From Pseudomonas corrugata (GTDB taxonomy: Bacteria; Pseudomonadota; Gammaproteobacteria; Pseudomonadales; Pseudomonadaceae): a stretch of 64,000 nucleotides of DNA. Shown one piece after another: positions 56,638 to 64,000 of this stretch; position 1 is the first letter of the stretch, and each line of letters begins with the position of its first letter. The notes under the pieces were generated by a model. That model was given only the letters and a program-made list of their open reading frames with translations. It was not told where the DNA came from and did no database searches. The DNA lies in NCBI RefSeq assembly GCF_001269905.1, contig NZ_LHVK01000005.1:124001-188000 (forward strand). Reading direction: 5' to 3'. The position numbers and the translations under genes were made by a program.

Positions 56638-56874
56638 ATGCCGGTGTCCCATGATCTGTGCCAGGATCTCAAGTGCGAAAAAGACCACATCCAGCAAAAG
56701 CGCAGCGAGAATCCAAGACTCGACTCGCTGCTTCAAAAATACTCCCAGCTTGATGCCGAGGTGGTAGACGCCGAGAAACCGACGTCCGCCGCACTGTCCG
56801 ACGTTGCCCTGGAGACGCTCAAGAAGAAACGATTGCAGGTCAAGGACGAGATCATGGAGCACTTGCGCAAGTAA
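56638..56874 (+). CDS. YdcH/DUF465 family small protein
   Basis: A 78-aa coiled-coil protein (MPVSHDLCQDLKCEKDHIQQ ... ALETLKKKRLQVKDEIMEHL). The C-terminal half fits DUF465/YdcH, a widespread family with no settled function. ATG follows AGAAGGAGGTGTTCC, a near-perfect Shine-Dalgarno, and a G+C-rich hairpin (AGGCGCC/GGCGCCT at 56589-56609) precedes it. Confidence 0.8.
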   Translation: MPVSHDLCQDLKCEKDHIQQKRSENPRLDSLLQKYSQLDAEVVDAEKPTSAALSDVALETLKKKRLQVKDEIMEHLRK

Positions 56875-56882
56875 CCTGATGG

Positions 56883-56957
56883 CGCGGGGGCTGTTTCCGT
56901 GGCGGGATTCAGCGAAACGTCGCACCGCTCCGCGGACTGCGAAGCGGCCCCCGCTCT
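56883..56957. repeat. G+C-rich inverted repeat / terminator-like
   Basis: GCGGGGGC near 56884 and GCCCCCGC near 56948, with a family-C-like gactgcgaagcggcccc block. It separates the convergent DUF465 and LysR genes. Confidence 0.45.
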
Positions 56958-56970
56958 TTAACCCAATGCA

Positions 56971-57834
56971 TCAACTCAGCGGATCCCAGCGCTGAGACCA
57001 ATCGCTGCCGCTCTTGACGATTGTACGCAGCACTTCGAACGCCTGTTGCAACGCCGCCGAATCCCGGTCCCGGGAATAGACCAGGTAAGTCGGATAGTTG
57101 AATTCCGGTGCCTTGGGCACTCGTTCCAGGATGCCGCTGTCCAGGTAGCTCTGCACGACCCGTGTGCGGAAGTAGCCGCTGCCGCCGTTTTCCAGGATGT
57201 ATTGCAAGGCCAGGGGACCGAGGTTGAAGGTGACTGCAGCCTTGGCCTTGTCTGGCAGGGCGGTATCGTGCTGGCGACGGAAATCGATGCCCCAGTCGAT
57301 GTACACGTAGGGCTCCGGGTGGCTGGCCAGGCGCACCAGGATCAGTTTCTCTTCCAGGAGCTGTTCAACCTGCAGTCTCGGCCAGTATTCGGGCTGATAC
57401 ACCACCGCAGCATCCAACAGGCCCAGCTCCAGCTGTTGCAGCAGTTTCTCGCCGTCGCGGATGTCCATGCGCAAGGCATGGCCGGGAATCGCCCGACGCA
57501 GTTCACGGGCCCAACTGAGCATCAAGGGATTGCACAGGCTGACCTCGCCACCGATGTGCAGGACATTGCGATAGCCCTCGGGCAACGGCAGGTCCCGGCG
57601 GGCCGCTTCCCAGGTCTGCACGAGCTGGTTGGCGTAGACGACGAAGGCCTCGCCGTCGGTGGTCAGTCGCGCGCCGGCTCGGTTGCGCACGAACAGCGCG
57701 CAGCCAAGCTGGCTTTCGAGTTTCTGTACCCGAGCGGTAATCGCCGTCTGGGTGACATGCAGCCTGTCGGCCGCTGCGGCGAGACTGCCGTGGCGGACAA
57801 TTTCCAGGAAGGTGCGGGCGAGGTCGATGTCCAT
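56971..57834 (-). CDS. LysR-family regulator next to hypX
   Basis: A 287-aa LysR regulator starting MDIDLARTFLEIVRHGSLAA, HTH at about residues 17-40 (ADRLHVTQTAITARVQKLE), effector domain from about 90. It lies 62 bp downstream of the HypX-like gene on the same strand, so both may share a transcript. ATG at 57834 begins the conserved HTH; upstream codons overlap the hypX reading direction without an RBS. Confidence 0.9.
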   Translation of the reverse strand: MDIDLARTFLEIVRHGSLAAAADRLHVTQTAITARVQKLESQLGCALFVRNRAGARLTTDGEAFVVYANQLVQTWEAARRDLPLPEGYRNVLHIGGEVSLCNPLMLSWARELRRAIPGHALRMDIRDGEKLLQQLELGLLDAAVVYQPEYWPRLQVEQLLEEKLILVRLASHPEPYVYIDWGIDFRRQHDTALPDKAKAAVTFNLGPLALQYILENGGSGYFRTRVVQSYLDSGILERVPKAPEFNYPTYLVYSRDRDSAALQQAFEVLRTIVKSGSDWSQRWDPLS

Positions 57835-57896
57835 GGTCAGGCCGATGCGGGGGATGCGGCATTGTAAGAGCTGGCACGCCTCCCCGATACCGACAA

Positions 57897-59615
57897 TCAC
57901 TGGACGGCTTCGGCCTCCGTCATCCGCGCCCATGGCGCAACCAGGCGTTCCGGCGTGCGACAGGCCTTGCGTTTGAACACGAAGTTGCGGCACTTTTCGG
58001 CAAAACCGTGGCGATTTTCTACCATGTCGCGCTGCATGTACTGGAGCTCGCCATCACGACATGCCTGGATCGCCGGCAGGCTTCGTTCGGTCTTGCGGGC
58101 CCGGATGGTTTCATAGGCTGGATCGTGCCATGCACCGTTGGCCCGTTGCAGCAACCACAGGCCGAACTCGTCGGGGCAGCGTGGACCGATTTCCTGGACC
58201 ATGCCATAGCGCAACGCCTGGCGGGCGCTGATGGGCAGGCAGTCCTGGGTCAGTGTCCAGGCCAGGTCCGGCCCAACGGCGCGAGGCAGGCTGTAGGTCC
58301 AGTATTCGGAGCCGTACAGGCCCATGGTTGCATAATGGGGATTGAGCACGATGTCGCTGCGTGCCAGCACGACATCGGCGGCCAGGGCCAGCATCACACC
58401 GCCCGCGCCGGCATTGCCCGTGAGACCACTGACGACCATCTGCCGGGCGCTCAACAGCTCCAGACAGACATCGTCGATGGCTTGGATGTTGGCCCAGGCC
58501 TCCAGGCCCGGTTGAGCGGCGGCCTGAATCACGTTCAGGTGCACACCGTTGGAAAAACTGCCACGCCCGCCGCGGATCAACAGCACTCGGGTAGGCCTGG
58601 ACTTGGCCCAGCGTAGCGCGTCCACCAGGCGCCGGCATTGCTCGGTGCTCATCGCACCGTTATAGAACTCGAAGGTCAGTTCACCCACATGGCCGCATTC
58701 CCGGTAGCGAATGGGTTGATAAGCCTCGTTACTGAACGGCTGTCGGGCCAATGAGCTGTCGAGTACCGGCACGCCGTCGAGTCGCCCCGACAGTACATGT
58801 CGCGCCGGCCGCTTGAAGGTCTGTTCACCGGGGCGCGGTTTTTGGCGCAGGGCGCCGATCCAGAGGCTCGCATCACCGGTTGCCACCAGCACCGCATCGT
58901 CACGCACGGCCAGCAGCGCACCAGGCAGGCCACGACGGCTATCCAGATGGGCGTCATACAGATAGAACTGGTTTCCAAGCAGGCTCGCCAGCACGCCTGG
59001 CTGACCATCGGCGGCGTCGATGCTGCGCTTGATGAACACCGCGCTGTCGTGCCAGCTGAACGTGCGATCATCCTGAGTCATATTCGGCCGCAGACGCCCG
59101 ACCACGTCATGACGGCTGTAGTCCAGCGGTACCGGGACGAAACCGCTGGCAAATTTTTCCACGACTTCGCGGATGCAGCGGATGGCCGCATCGCTGACCG
59201 GACCGTTATACAACTCTGATTTGCGCAGACCTTCGGGCAGGATGAATTCGCAGGTGGCCCAGATCGGCCCGGCATCCATTTCCTCCACCGCTTGTAACGC
59301 CGTGACGCCCCAGCGTTCGGGTTGCCGCATGATGGCCCAGTCCAGCGCGCTGGCACCACGATCACCGACGATGCCCGGATGGATGATGACCACCGGCCGT
59401 CGGAGATTACGCCACAGTTGCTCGGGTACCCGGTCCTTGAGAAAGGGACAGATCACCAGGTCGGCCCCGCTTTGTTCGATCTGCCGACACACCGAATCCG
59501 GATCGGTGAACAACACCACGCTGGGACGATGCCCAGCCTCGCGCAGGTCCAGCCAGGCGCGTTGGGTCAGGCCGTTGAACGCGGTCGACAGCAGGATGAT
59601 TTTCAATGTGGACAT
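57897..59615 (-). CDS. HypX/HoxX-like protein (formyl-transferase plus enoyl-CoA hydratase fusion)
   Basis: A 572-aa two-domain protein. The N-terminal half is a methionyl-tRNA-formyltransferase-like domain (MSTLKIILLSTAFNGLTQRA; active-site HPGIVGDRGASALDWAI around residue 78-95). The C-terminal half is a crotonase domain (LIRGGRGSFSNGVHLNVI, GNAGAGGVMLALAADVVLA, YATMGLYGSEYWTYSLPR). This is the layout of HypX/HoxX, which makes carbon monoxide from formyl-tetrahydrofolate via formyl-CoA for the NiFe-hydrogenase cofactor. No hydrogenase or hyp gene is in the window, so its use here is unclear. Confidence 0.88.
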   Translation of the reverse strand: MSTLKIILLSTAFNGLTQRAWLDLREAGHRPSVVLFTDPDSVCRQIEQSGADLVICPFLKDRVPEQLWRNLRRPVVIIHPGIVGDRGASALDWAIMRQPERWGVTALQAVEEMDAGPIWATCEFILPEGLRKSELYNGPVSDAAIRCIREVVEKFASGFVPVPLDYSRHDVVGRLRPNMTQDDRTFSWHDSAVFIKRSIDAADGQPGVLASLLGNQFYLYDAHLDSRRGLPGALLAVRDDAVLVATGDASLWIGALRQKPRPGEQTFKRPARHVLSGRLDGVPVLDSSLARQPFSNEAYQPIRYRECGHVGELTFEFYNGAMSTEQCRRLVDALRWAKSRPTRVLLIRGGRGSFSNGVHLNVIQAAAQPGLEAWANIQAIDDVCLELLSARQMVVSGLTGNAGAGGVMLALAADVVLARSDIVLNPHYATMGLYGSEYWTYSLPRAVGPDLAWTLTQDCLPISARQALRYGMVQEIGPRCPDEFGLWLLQRANGAWHDPAYETIRARKTERSLPAIQACRDGELQYMQRDMVENRHGFAEKCRNFVFKRKACRTPERLVAPWARMTEAEAVQ

Positions 59616-59681
59616 GAAATTCTCTTCCTTGAGATGAGCAAGTACCGGCTCCCGATGAGCCGTCCCTGGCTTCTGATGGAG

Positions 59682-59696
59682 GCGCTAAATTAGCGC
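59682..59696. promoter_or_regulatory. Palindrome upstream of hypX
   Basis: GCGCTAA-A-TTAGCGC, 7-bp arms around one base, 67 bp before the hypX start codon on its promoter side. A candidate operator; the binder is not known. Confidence 0.4.
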
Positions 59697-59770
59697 TTGG
59701 AAGGCGAGCGGCCACTGACCGGGATCAAGGTTGCGTACGCAAGGCGAAATCGGGGAGGGGGCAGAAATGC

Positions 59771-59795
59771 GAATCCCGCCACGGGGGCGGGATTC
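59771..59795 (-). terminator. Terminator-like hairpin after the SCP2 gene
   Basis: A perfect 10-bp stem (59771-59780 with 59786-59795), 37 bp past the SCP2 stop on the minus strand; the following GCATTTCTG is only a weak U-tract. Confidence 0.6.
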
Positions 59796-59831
59796 GTTAC
59801 AACCGGGGGCGCCCAGCGCGGGCGTGCAGTC

Positions 59832-60149
59832 TCAGGCCGGGAACAGCTCGGAGAGCTTCATCGACAGCATCATGTCGCCTTCGACACGCAGTTTGCCGCC
59901 CATGAACGCTTGCATGCCGTCGGTTTCACCGCTGACGATGCCCTTGAGGGTTTCGCTGTCCATCACCAGTGTGCAGTTGGCATCGGCATTTTCGCCTTCC
60001 TGCAATTCACAGGTACCGTCCTTGACGATCAGGGCGTACTGTTTGTCTTCGTCGGTGATATTGAAACCGAATACCAGGTCCAGGCCGGCAGCGGCGGCTG
60101 GGTTGAATTTTTCTTTCATCTTTTGTACGGCGTCGATTACGGAGGTCAT
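59832..60149 (-). CDS. SCP2 sterol-binding domain protein
   Basis: A 105-aa stand-alone SCP2 domain, a small lipid-binding fold. It shows NPAAAAGLDLVFGFNITD, DANCTLVMDSETLKGIVSG and QAFMGGKLRVEGDMMLSMKL, the conserved core of the family. It may bind acyl chains or acyl-CoA. Length fits bacterial single-domain members. ATG at 60149; located 52 bp from the phosphatase gene on the same strand, so probably in one operon with it. Confidence 0.9.
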   Translation of the reverse strand: MTSVIDAVQKMKEKFNPAAAAGLDLVFGFNITDEDKQYALIVKDGTCELQEGENADANCTLVMDSETLKGIVSGETDGMQAFMGGKLRVEGDMMLSMKLSELFPA

Positions 60150-60201
60150 GGTTTCGATCCTTATCGGGTTGATACAGCAAGGGTCTACGATTAATTCGGC
60201 C

Positions 60202-60912
60202 TCAGCGAAAGGTGATGAGGTCCGGGGTCTTCAGCAGTTGCAGGTGAGCATGACTGTTGAAAGAAGCCAGGGCCACGTCGCGCCCCCTGAATTTCAGGTG
60301 GTTGAGCGAGGTGTTGACAATTTGCCAGTTCAGTTCGAACGCCTGTTGGGCCGGTATCCGGGTGATCAGGTGGAGCAGGGCGGTAATCGTGCCGCCGGAT
60401 GTGAACACGGCGATCTTGTGGCTGCTGTCGGCCTGTTCCAGGATGCGCTGCAGGCCGGCCTGGACCCGCTCGACGAAACCCTGCCAGCTCTCCAGCCCGG
60501 GCGGGTCATATTGGCCGCTGAGCCAGCGCTCGATCACGAGGGCGAAAATGCGTTGGAATTCTGCACGGTTCTGCGCGGCATTTCGCAGGATGTACAGGGC
60601 CTCGGGTTCCTGGGGCAGCATGTCCGGCAGCAGGGCGCGGATCACTGCGTCGGCATCGAACTCGTTGAACGCAGCATCGGTTTCCACTTCGGGAACCGGA
60701 ATTCCGGCTGCGGACATCTGGCCCAAGGCGCCGCTGGCGGTATCCTGCTGACGACGCAGGTCACCCGAGAGGCAACGATCGAACACCACACCGAGCTCCG
60801 CCAGGTGGTTGCCCAGCACCTCTGCCTGGCGTATGCCATTGGGTGAAAGGACATCGTAGTTGTCCGCACCAAAGGAGGCCTGGCCATGTCGAATCAGATA
60901 GATACTGCCCAC
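60202..60912 (-). CDS. Histidine phosphatase family protein
   Basis: A 236-aa phosphoglycerate-mutase-like phosphatase. The phospho-histidine motif LIRHGQASFG is at residues 6-15; the second catalytic His/Glu region appears as FNEFDADAV and TSGGTITALLHL. Start is GTG at 60912, placing the RHG motif next to the N-terminus as in homologues; upstream frame extends without a better site. Substrate unknown. Next gene downstream encodes an SCP2 protein. Confidence 0.85.
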   Translation of the reverse strand: MGSIYLIRHGQASFGADNYDVLSPNGIRQAEVLGNHLAELGVVFDRCLSGDLRRQQDTASGALGQMSAAGIPVPEVETDAAFNEFDADAVIRALLPDMLPQEPEALYILRNAAQNRAEFQRIFALVIERWLSGQYDPPGLESWQGFVERVQAGLQRILEQADSSHKIAVFTSGGTITALLHLITRIPAQQAFELNWQIVNTSLNHLKFRGRDVALASFNSHAHLQLLKTPDLITFR

Positions 60913-61144
60913 GTCCGCGTCATCCCGGTACGTTGAAGGTTTGGCGAGGTTATGAGGATGACAGTGTGCTGTCAATGAAAAAACATACGCTTGTTTGAAA
61001 TGTCCGTTACAGCCTTGTCCAGCCGGGGCCGGGCTTAAGGTAACCACAGGTTTCCCGGCTGGTAGCGACGCAGGCGCATGGGTATGCTGGGAACGTTTAG
61101 AGTCCGCCGTCGAGCGGCGAGTCGAGAATCAATTAGGAGTGATC

Positions 61145-62176
61145 GTGGAGTTCTTTATCGAATACGCCGGGTTTCTGGCCAAGACCGTGACGCTGGTCAT
61201 CGCCATTCTGGTGGTGCTGGCCAGTTTTGCTGCCTTGCGCAGCAAGGGACGACGCAAGGCGGCCGGCCAGTTGCAGGTGAGCAAACTCAACGACTTCTAC
61301 AAGGGCCTGCGCGAGCGCCTGGAACAGACGCTGCTGGACAAGGATCAGCTCAAGGCCCTGCGCAAGAGCGAAGGCAAGGCTGAAAAGGCGCAGAAGAAAC
61401 AGAAGGAAAAGCCGGCGGCCAAGACCCGTGTGTTCGTGCTGGATTTCGACGGCGATATCAAGGCATCGGCCACCGAGAGTCTGCGCCATGAGATCACCGC
61501 GCTGCTGACCCTGGCGACGCCGAAGGATGAAGTGGTACTGCGCCTGGAAAGCGGTGGCGGCATGGTCCACAGCTATGGACTGGCTTCGTCGCAACTGGCG
61601 CGGATCCGTCAGGCCGGCATACCGCTGACCGTGTGCATCGACAAAGTCGCGGCCAGCGGCGGGTACATGATGGCCTGCATTGGCGAGAAGATCATCAGTG
61701 CGCCTTTCGCCATCCTTGGCTCCATCGGCGTCGTGGCCCAGCTACCGAACGTCAACCGCCTGCTGAAGAAACATGATATCGACTTCGAAGTCCTGACCGC
61801 CGGCGAGTACAAGCGCACGCTGACGGTGTTTGGCGAAAACACCGAGAAAGGCCGGGAGAAATTCCAGCAGGACCTGGACATCACTCATGACTTGTTCAAG
61901 AACTTCGTGTCCAACTACCGTCCGCAACTGGCCATTGACGAAGTGGCGACCGGCGAGGTCTGGCTGGGTGTCGCCGCGCTTGGCAAGCATCTGGTGGACG
62001 AGTTGAAGACCAGCGACGAATACCTGGCCGACCGGGCCAAGAGCGCCGAGCTTTACCACCTGCACTATGCCGAACGCAAAAGCCTGCAGGAGCGCGTCGG
62101 CATGGCGGCCAGCGGCTCGGTGGATCGTGTGCTGTTGAGCTGGTGGAGCCGATTGACCCAGCAGCGGTTCTGGTAA
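61145..62176 (+). CDS. sohB: Protease SohB
   Basis: A 343-aa inner-membrane serine protease of the S49 (SppA-like) family. An N-terminal membrane helix (AKTVTLVIAILVVLASFAAL) is followed by a charged coiled segment and the protease domain; Ser in DKVAASGGYMMAC and Lys in AGEYKRTLTVFG form the catalytic dyad. It starts at GTG 61145 after TAGGAGTGATC, giving the family's usual N-terminus MEFFIEYAGF. Divergent from the phosphatase gene. Confidence 0.94.
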   Translation: MEFFIEYAGFLAKTVTLVIAILVVLASFAALRSKGRRKAAGQLQVSKLNDFYKGLRERLEQTLLDKDQLKALRKSEGKAEKAQKKQKEKPAAKTRVFVLDFDGDIKASATESLRHEITALLTLATPKDEVVLRLESGGGMVHSYGLASSQLARIRQAGIPLTVCIDKVAASGGYMMACIGEKIISAPFAILGSIGVVAQLPNVNRLLKKHDIDFEVLTAGEYKRTLTVFGENTEKGREKFQQDLDITHDLFKNFVSNYRPQLAIDEVATGEVWLGVAALGKHLVDELKTSDEYLADRAKSAELYHLHYAERKSLQERVGMAASGSVDRVLLSWWSRLTQQRFW

Positions 62177-62194
62177 CTCTGCTCCCTCAATCCT

Positions 62195-62281
62195 GTGGGA
62201 GCGAGCCTGCTCGCGATAGCGGTCTGTCAGTCACTGCAGCATCGACTGGATCACCGCCATCGCGAGCAGGCTCGCTCCCAC
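62195..62281. repeat. REPIN (paired REP, family A)
   Basis: gtgggagcgagcctgctcgc and gcgagcaggctcgctcccac, between convergent sohB and the DUF934 gene. Confidence 0.9.
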
Positions 62282-62307
62282 ACTGATCTTCGGTGATTGC
62301 TGGAAAT

Positions 62308-62347
62308 AAAAAAGCCCTGAGCCGGAATGTCCGGTCCAGGGCTTTTT
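62308..62347. terminator. Bidirectional intrinsic terminator
   Basis: AAAAAAGCCCTG and CAGGGCTTTTTC arms with an inner GCCGGAATGTCCGGTC hairpin, giving A- and T-runs for both strands between sohB and the DUF934 gene. Confidence 0.88.
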
Positions 62348-62360
62348 CATTGCAGCGGGC

Positions 62361-62855
62361 TCAGCGGCGACGAAACAGCGGCAGCGGTTCGTCAGTGGCA
62401 GCCTGGTAGGTCACCGAGAAGTCCTTGAGGCTTTCGAGAGCTTCGTAGGGGTCCTTGTCGGCACGCAGGGCGAACGCGTCGAAACCGCAGCGGCGCATAT
62501 AGAACAGCTGGTCGCGCAGCACATCGCCAATGGCCCGCAGTTCGCCCTTGAAGCCGTAGCGATCACGCAGCAGGCGAGCGTTGGAGTAGCTGCGGCCGTC
62601 GGTGAAGGCCGGGAAGTTCAGCGCGATGACCTGGAGCTGATTGGCGTCGTCGCCAATCTCTTCCGCTTCCTCGTCGGCGTCCAGCCACACACCCAGGCCG
62701 CCGTCGCGGGCCTTGAGGTAGTGCGAATGGTCACGCCACAGGGCCAGGGGCACGATCAGGTCGTCGCAGTTGGAAATACCATCGAGGGTCGCGTCCTTGG
62801 GCAGCAGGTGCCAGGTTTCGTCGATGACCTCGTTGTTCTTAATGATTCGCTGCAT
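62361..62855 (-). CDS. DUF934 protein, sulfite-reductase-linked
   Basis: A 164-aa protein of the DUF934 family, which is regularly encoded after cysI in pseudomonads. It contains PLALWRDHSHYLKARDGGLG, LIALNFPAFTDGRSYS-type text (QVIALNFPAFTDGRSYSNAR) and MRRCGFDAFALR. It may assist sulfite reduction or siroheme enzyme function; the biochemical role is unproven. Its start codon lies 17 bp inside the end of cysI, so translation is coupled. Confidence 0.92.
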   Translation of the reverse strand: MQRIIKNNEVIDETWHLLPKDATLDGISNCDDLIVPLALWRDHSHYLKARDGGLGVWLDADEEAEEIGDDANQLQVIALNFPAFTDGRSYSNARLLRDRYGFKGELRAIGDVLRDQLFYMRRCGFDAFALRADKDPYEALESLKDFSVTYQAATDEPLPLFRRR

Positions 62856-64000
62856 AGACGCGTTCCTTGAAGAGGTCGATGCCGATACGTTGGTAAGTGT
62901 CGATGAAACGCTCGTCTTCGGTACGTTGTTCGATGTACACGTCGATCAGCTTCTCGATCACGTCGGGCATGTCGTCCTGGGCAAACGAAGGACCGAGGAT
63001 CTTGCCCAGGCTGGCGTCGCGGGTGCCGCTGCCACCCAGGGAAACCTGGTAGAACTCTTCGCCTTTCTTGTCCACGCCGAGGATGCCGATGTGGCCGACA
63101 TGGTGGTGACCACAGGCGTTCATGCAACCGGAAATATTCAGGTCCAGTTCGCCGATATCGAACAGGTAGTCCAGGTCGTCGAAACGACGCTGGATCGATT
63201 CGGCGATCGGGATCGACTTGGCGTTGGCCAGGGAGCAGAAGTCGCCGCCCGGGCAGCAGATCATGTCGGTCAGCAGGCCGATGTTCGGCGTGGCGAAGCC
63301 TTGCTCGCGCAGCTCGCCCCACAGGGTGAACAACTGGCTCTGTTCGACGTCTGCCAGGATGATGTTCTGCTCGTGGGACGTGCGCAGCTGACCGAAGCTG
63401 TAGCGTTCGGCCAGGTCGGCGACGGCGTCCAGCTGTTTGTCGGTAATGTCGCCTGGCGCAACACCGGTCGGCTTCAGGGACAAGGTGACCGCGATGTAGC
63501 CAGGCTTCTTGTGGGCCAGGGTGTTGCGGCTGCGCCAGCGGGCGAAGCCCGGATGTTCCTTGTCGAGTGCGGCGAAGTCCTGGTTGTCCAGGGCCTTGTA
63601 TTGCGGGTCGACGAAGTGCCTGGCAACGCGGTGGACTTCGGCCTCGGTCAGGGTTGTCTGGCCGCCACGCAGGTGAACCATTTCGGCTTCGACCTTCTCG
63701 GCGAACACTTCTGGTGTCAGCGCCTTGACCAGGATCTTGATCCGCGCCTTGTACTTGTTGTCGCGACGGCCATAGCGGTTGTACACCCGCAGGATGGCGT
63801 CGAGGTAGCTCAGCAGGTCCTGCCAGGGCAGGAACTCATTGATGAATGCACCCACCACCGGCGTGCGACCGAGGCCACCGCCCACCAGCACGCGGAAGCC
63901 CAGTTCGCCTGCAGCGTTGTAGACCGCCTCCAGGCCGATGTCGTGGACTTCGATGGCGGCGCGGTCCGAGGTCGAGCCGTTGATGGCGATCTTGAACTTG
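62839..64000 (-). CDS. cysI: Sulfite reductase (siroheme, CysI-type), C-terminal part
   Basis: The C-terminal 386 residues of assimilatory sulfite reductase; the 5' end lies beyond the right edge of the window. The enzyme reduces sulfite to sulfide in cysteine synthesis. The [4Fe-4S]-siroheme cysteines are visible in CCPGGDFCSLANAKS and NISGCMNACGHHHVGHIG. The visible part begins KFKIAINGSTSDRAAIE. It is followed by, and overlaps, the DUF934 gene, the usual Pseudomonas order. Confidence 0.94.
   Translation of the reverse strand, partial: KFKIAINGSTSDRAAIEVHDIGLEAVYNAAGELGFRVLVGGGLGRTPVVGAFINEFLPWQDLLSYLDAILRVYNRYGRRDNKYKARIKILVKALTPEVFAEKVEAEMVHLRGGQTTLTEAEVHRVARHFVDPQYKALDNQDFAALDKEHPGFARWRSRNTLAHKKPGYIAVTLSLKPTGVAPGDITDKQLDAVADLAERYSFGQLRTSHEQNIILADVEQSQLFTLWGELREQGFATPNIGLLTDMICCPGGDFCSLANAKSIPIAESIQRRFDDLDYLFDIGELDLNISGCMNACGHHHVGHIGILGVDKKGEEFYQVSLGGSGTRDASLGKILGPSFAQDDMPDVIEKLIDVYIEQRTEDERFIDTYQRIGIDLFKERVYAANH

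Noticed and set aside
56971..59615. Hydrogenase gene cluster
   Set aside because: No structural hydrogenase or other hyp gene appears on either side; only the HypX-like gene is present.

Overview
The window reads as chromosome of a fluorescent-group Pseudomonas. The evidence is high G+C, the gene families present (DUF3203, a split lexA2-imuA-imuB-dnaE2 cassette, GlgE/TreS-maltokinase/GlgB, Pseudomonas-type metallothionein, chromosomal class C beta-lactamase) and about fourteen paired REP elements (REPINs) of the kind typical of the P. fluorescens complex. I see no rRNA, tRNA, insertion sequence, prophage or CRISPR array. The species cannot be fixed from the sequence alone.

Layout. 1-14.8 kb: truncated LysR regulator, MFS transporter, aldo/keto reductase, secreted aldose 1-epimerase, an unknown lipoprotein, TauE/SafE permease, DUF4174 protein, AmpC, Dyp-type peroxidase, SDR, MocR-type regulator, CcoG/RdxA, DUF3203 protein, MgtC-like protein and a small proline-rich protein. 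14.9-22.8 kb: the alpha-glucan operon glgE - treS/maltokinase fusion - glgB, which turns trehalose via maltose and maltose-1-phosphate into branched glucan; a possible AlgU-type promoter precedes it. 22.9-26.6 kb: ketone-body utilisation genes (3-oxoacid CoA-transferase A and B, thiolase) divergent from a LysR regulator, with a good LysR-box between them. 26.7-30.8 kb: a general-stress cluster (DUF892 ferritin-like protein, unknown 89-aa protein, metallothionein, KGG-repeat YciG-like protein, Mn-catalase, ZIP transporter). 31-34.5 kb: unknown lipoprotein, small unknown protein, glutaminase, unknown 109-aa protein, then a 676-bp gap holding a candidate small RNA with its own promoter, upstream palindrome and terminator. 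34.5-41.7 kb: topoisomerase III, single-domain response regulator, MHS-family transporter, GMC oxidoreductase and its divergent LysR regulator. 41.9-45.0 kb: a three-gene operon of lipoprotein cytochrome c, Tat-exported lactone-oxidase-like flavoenzyme and Tat-exported fold-III PLP enzyme. 45.1-47.3 kb: SphA-type outer-membrane protein divergent from an AraC regulator. 47.5-53.2 kb: the DNA-damage mutagenesis cassette lexA2-imuA-imuB-dnaE2, whose lexA2 start codon sits inside a GTAC-N4-GTAC operator. 53.4-64 kb: hybrid histidine kinase, small stress-type proteins, LysR regulator with an orphan HypX/HoxX homologue, SCP2 protein, histidine phosphatase, SohB protease, DUF934 protein and the C-terminal part of CysI sulfite reductase.

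The observations most worth following are the candidate sRNA at 34.14-34.21 kb, the orphan HypX gene with no hydrogenase nearby, and the periplasmic cytochrome/flavoenzyme/PLP-enzyme operon. Functions are assigned from recognised motifs and family resemblance read by eye; no database search was run.
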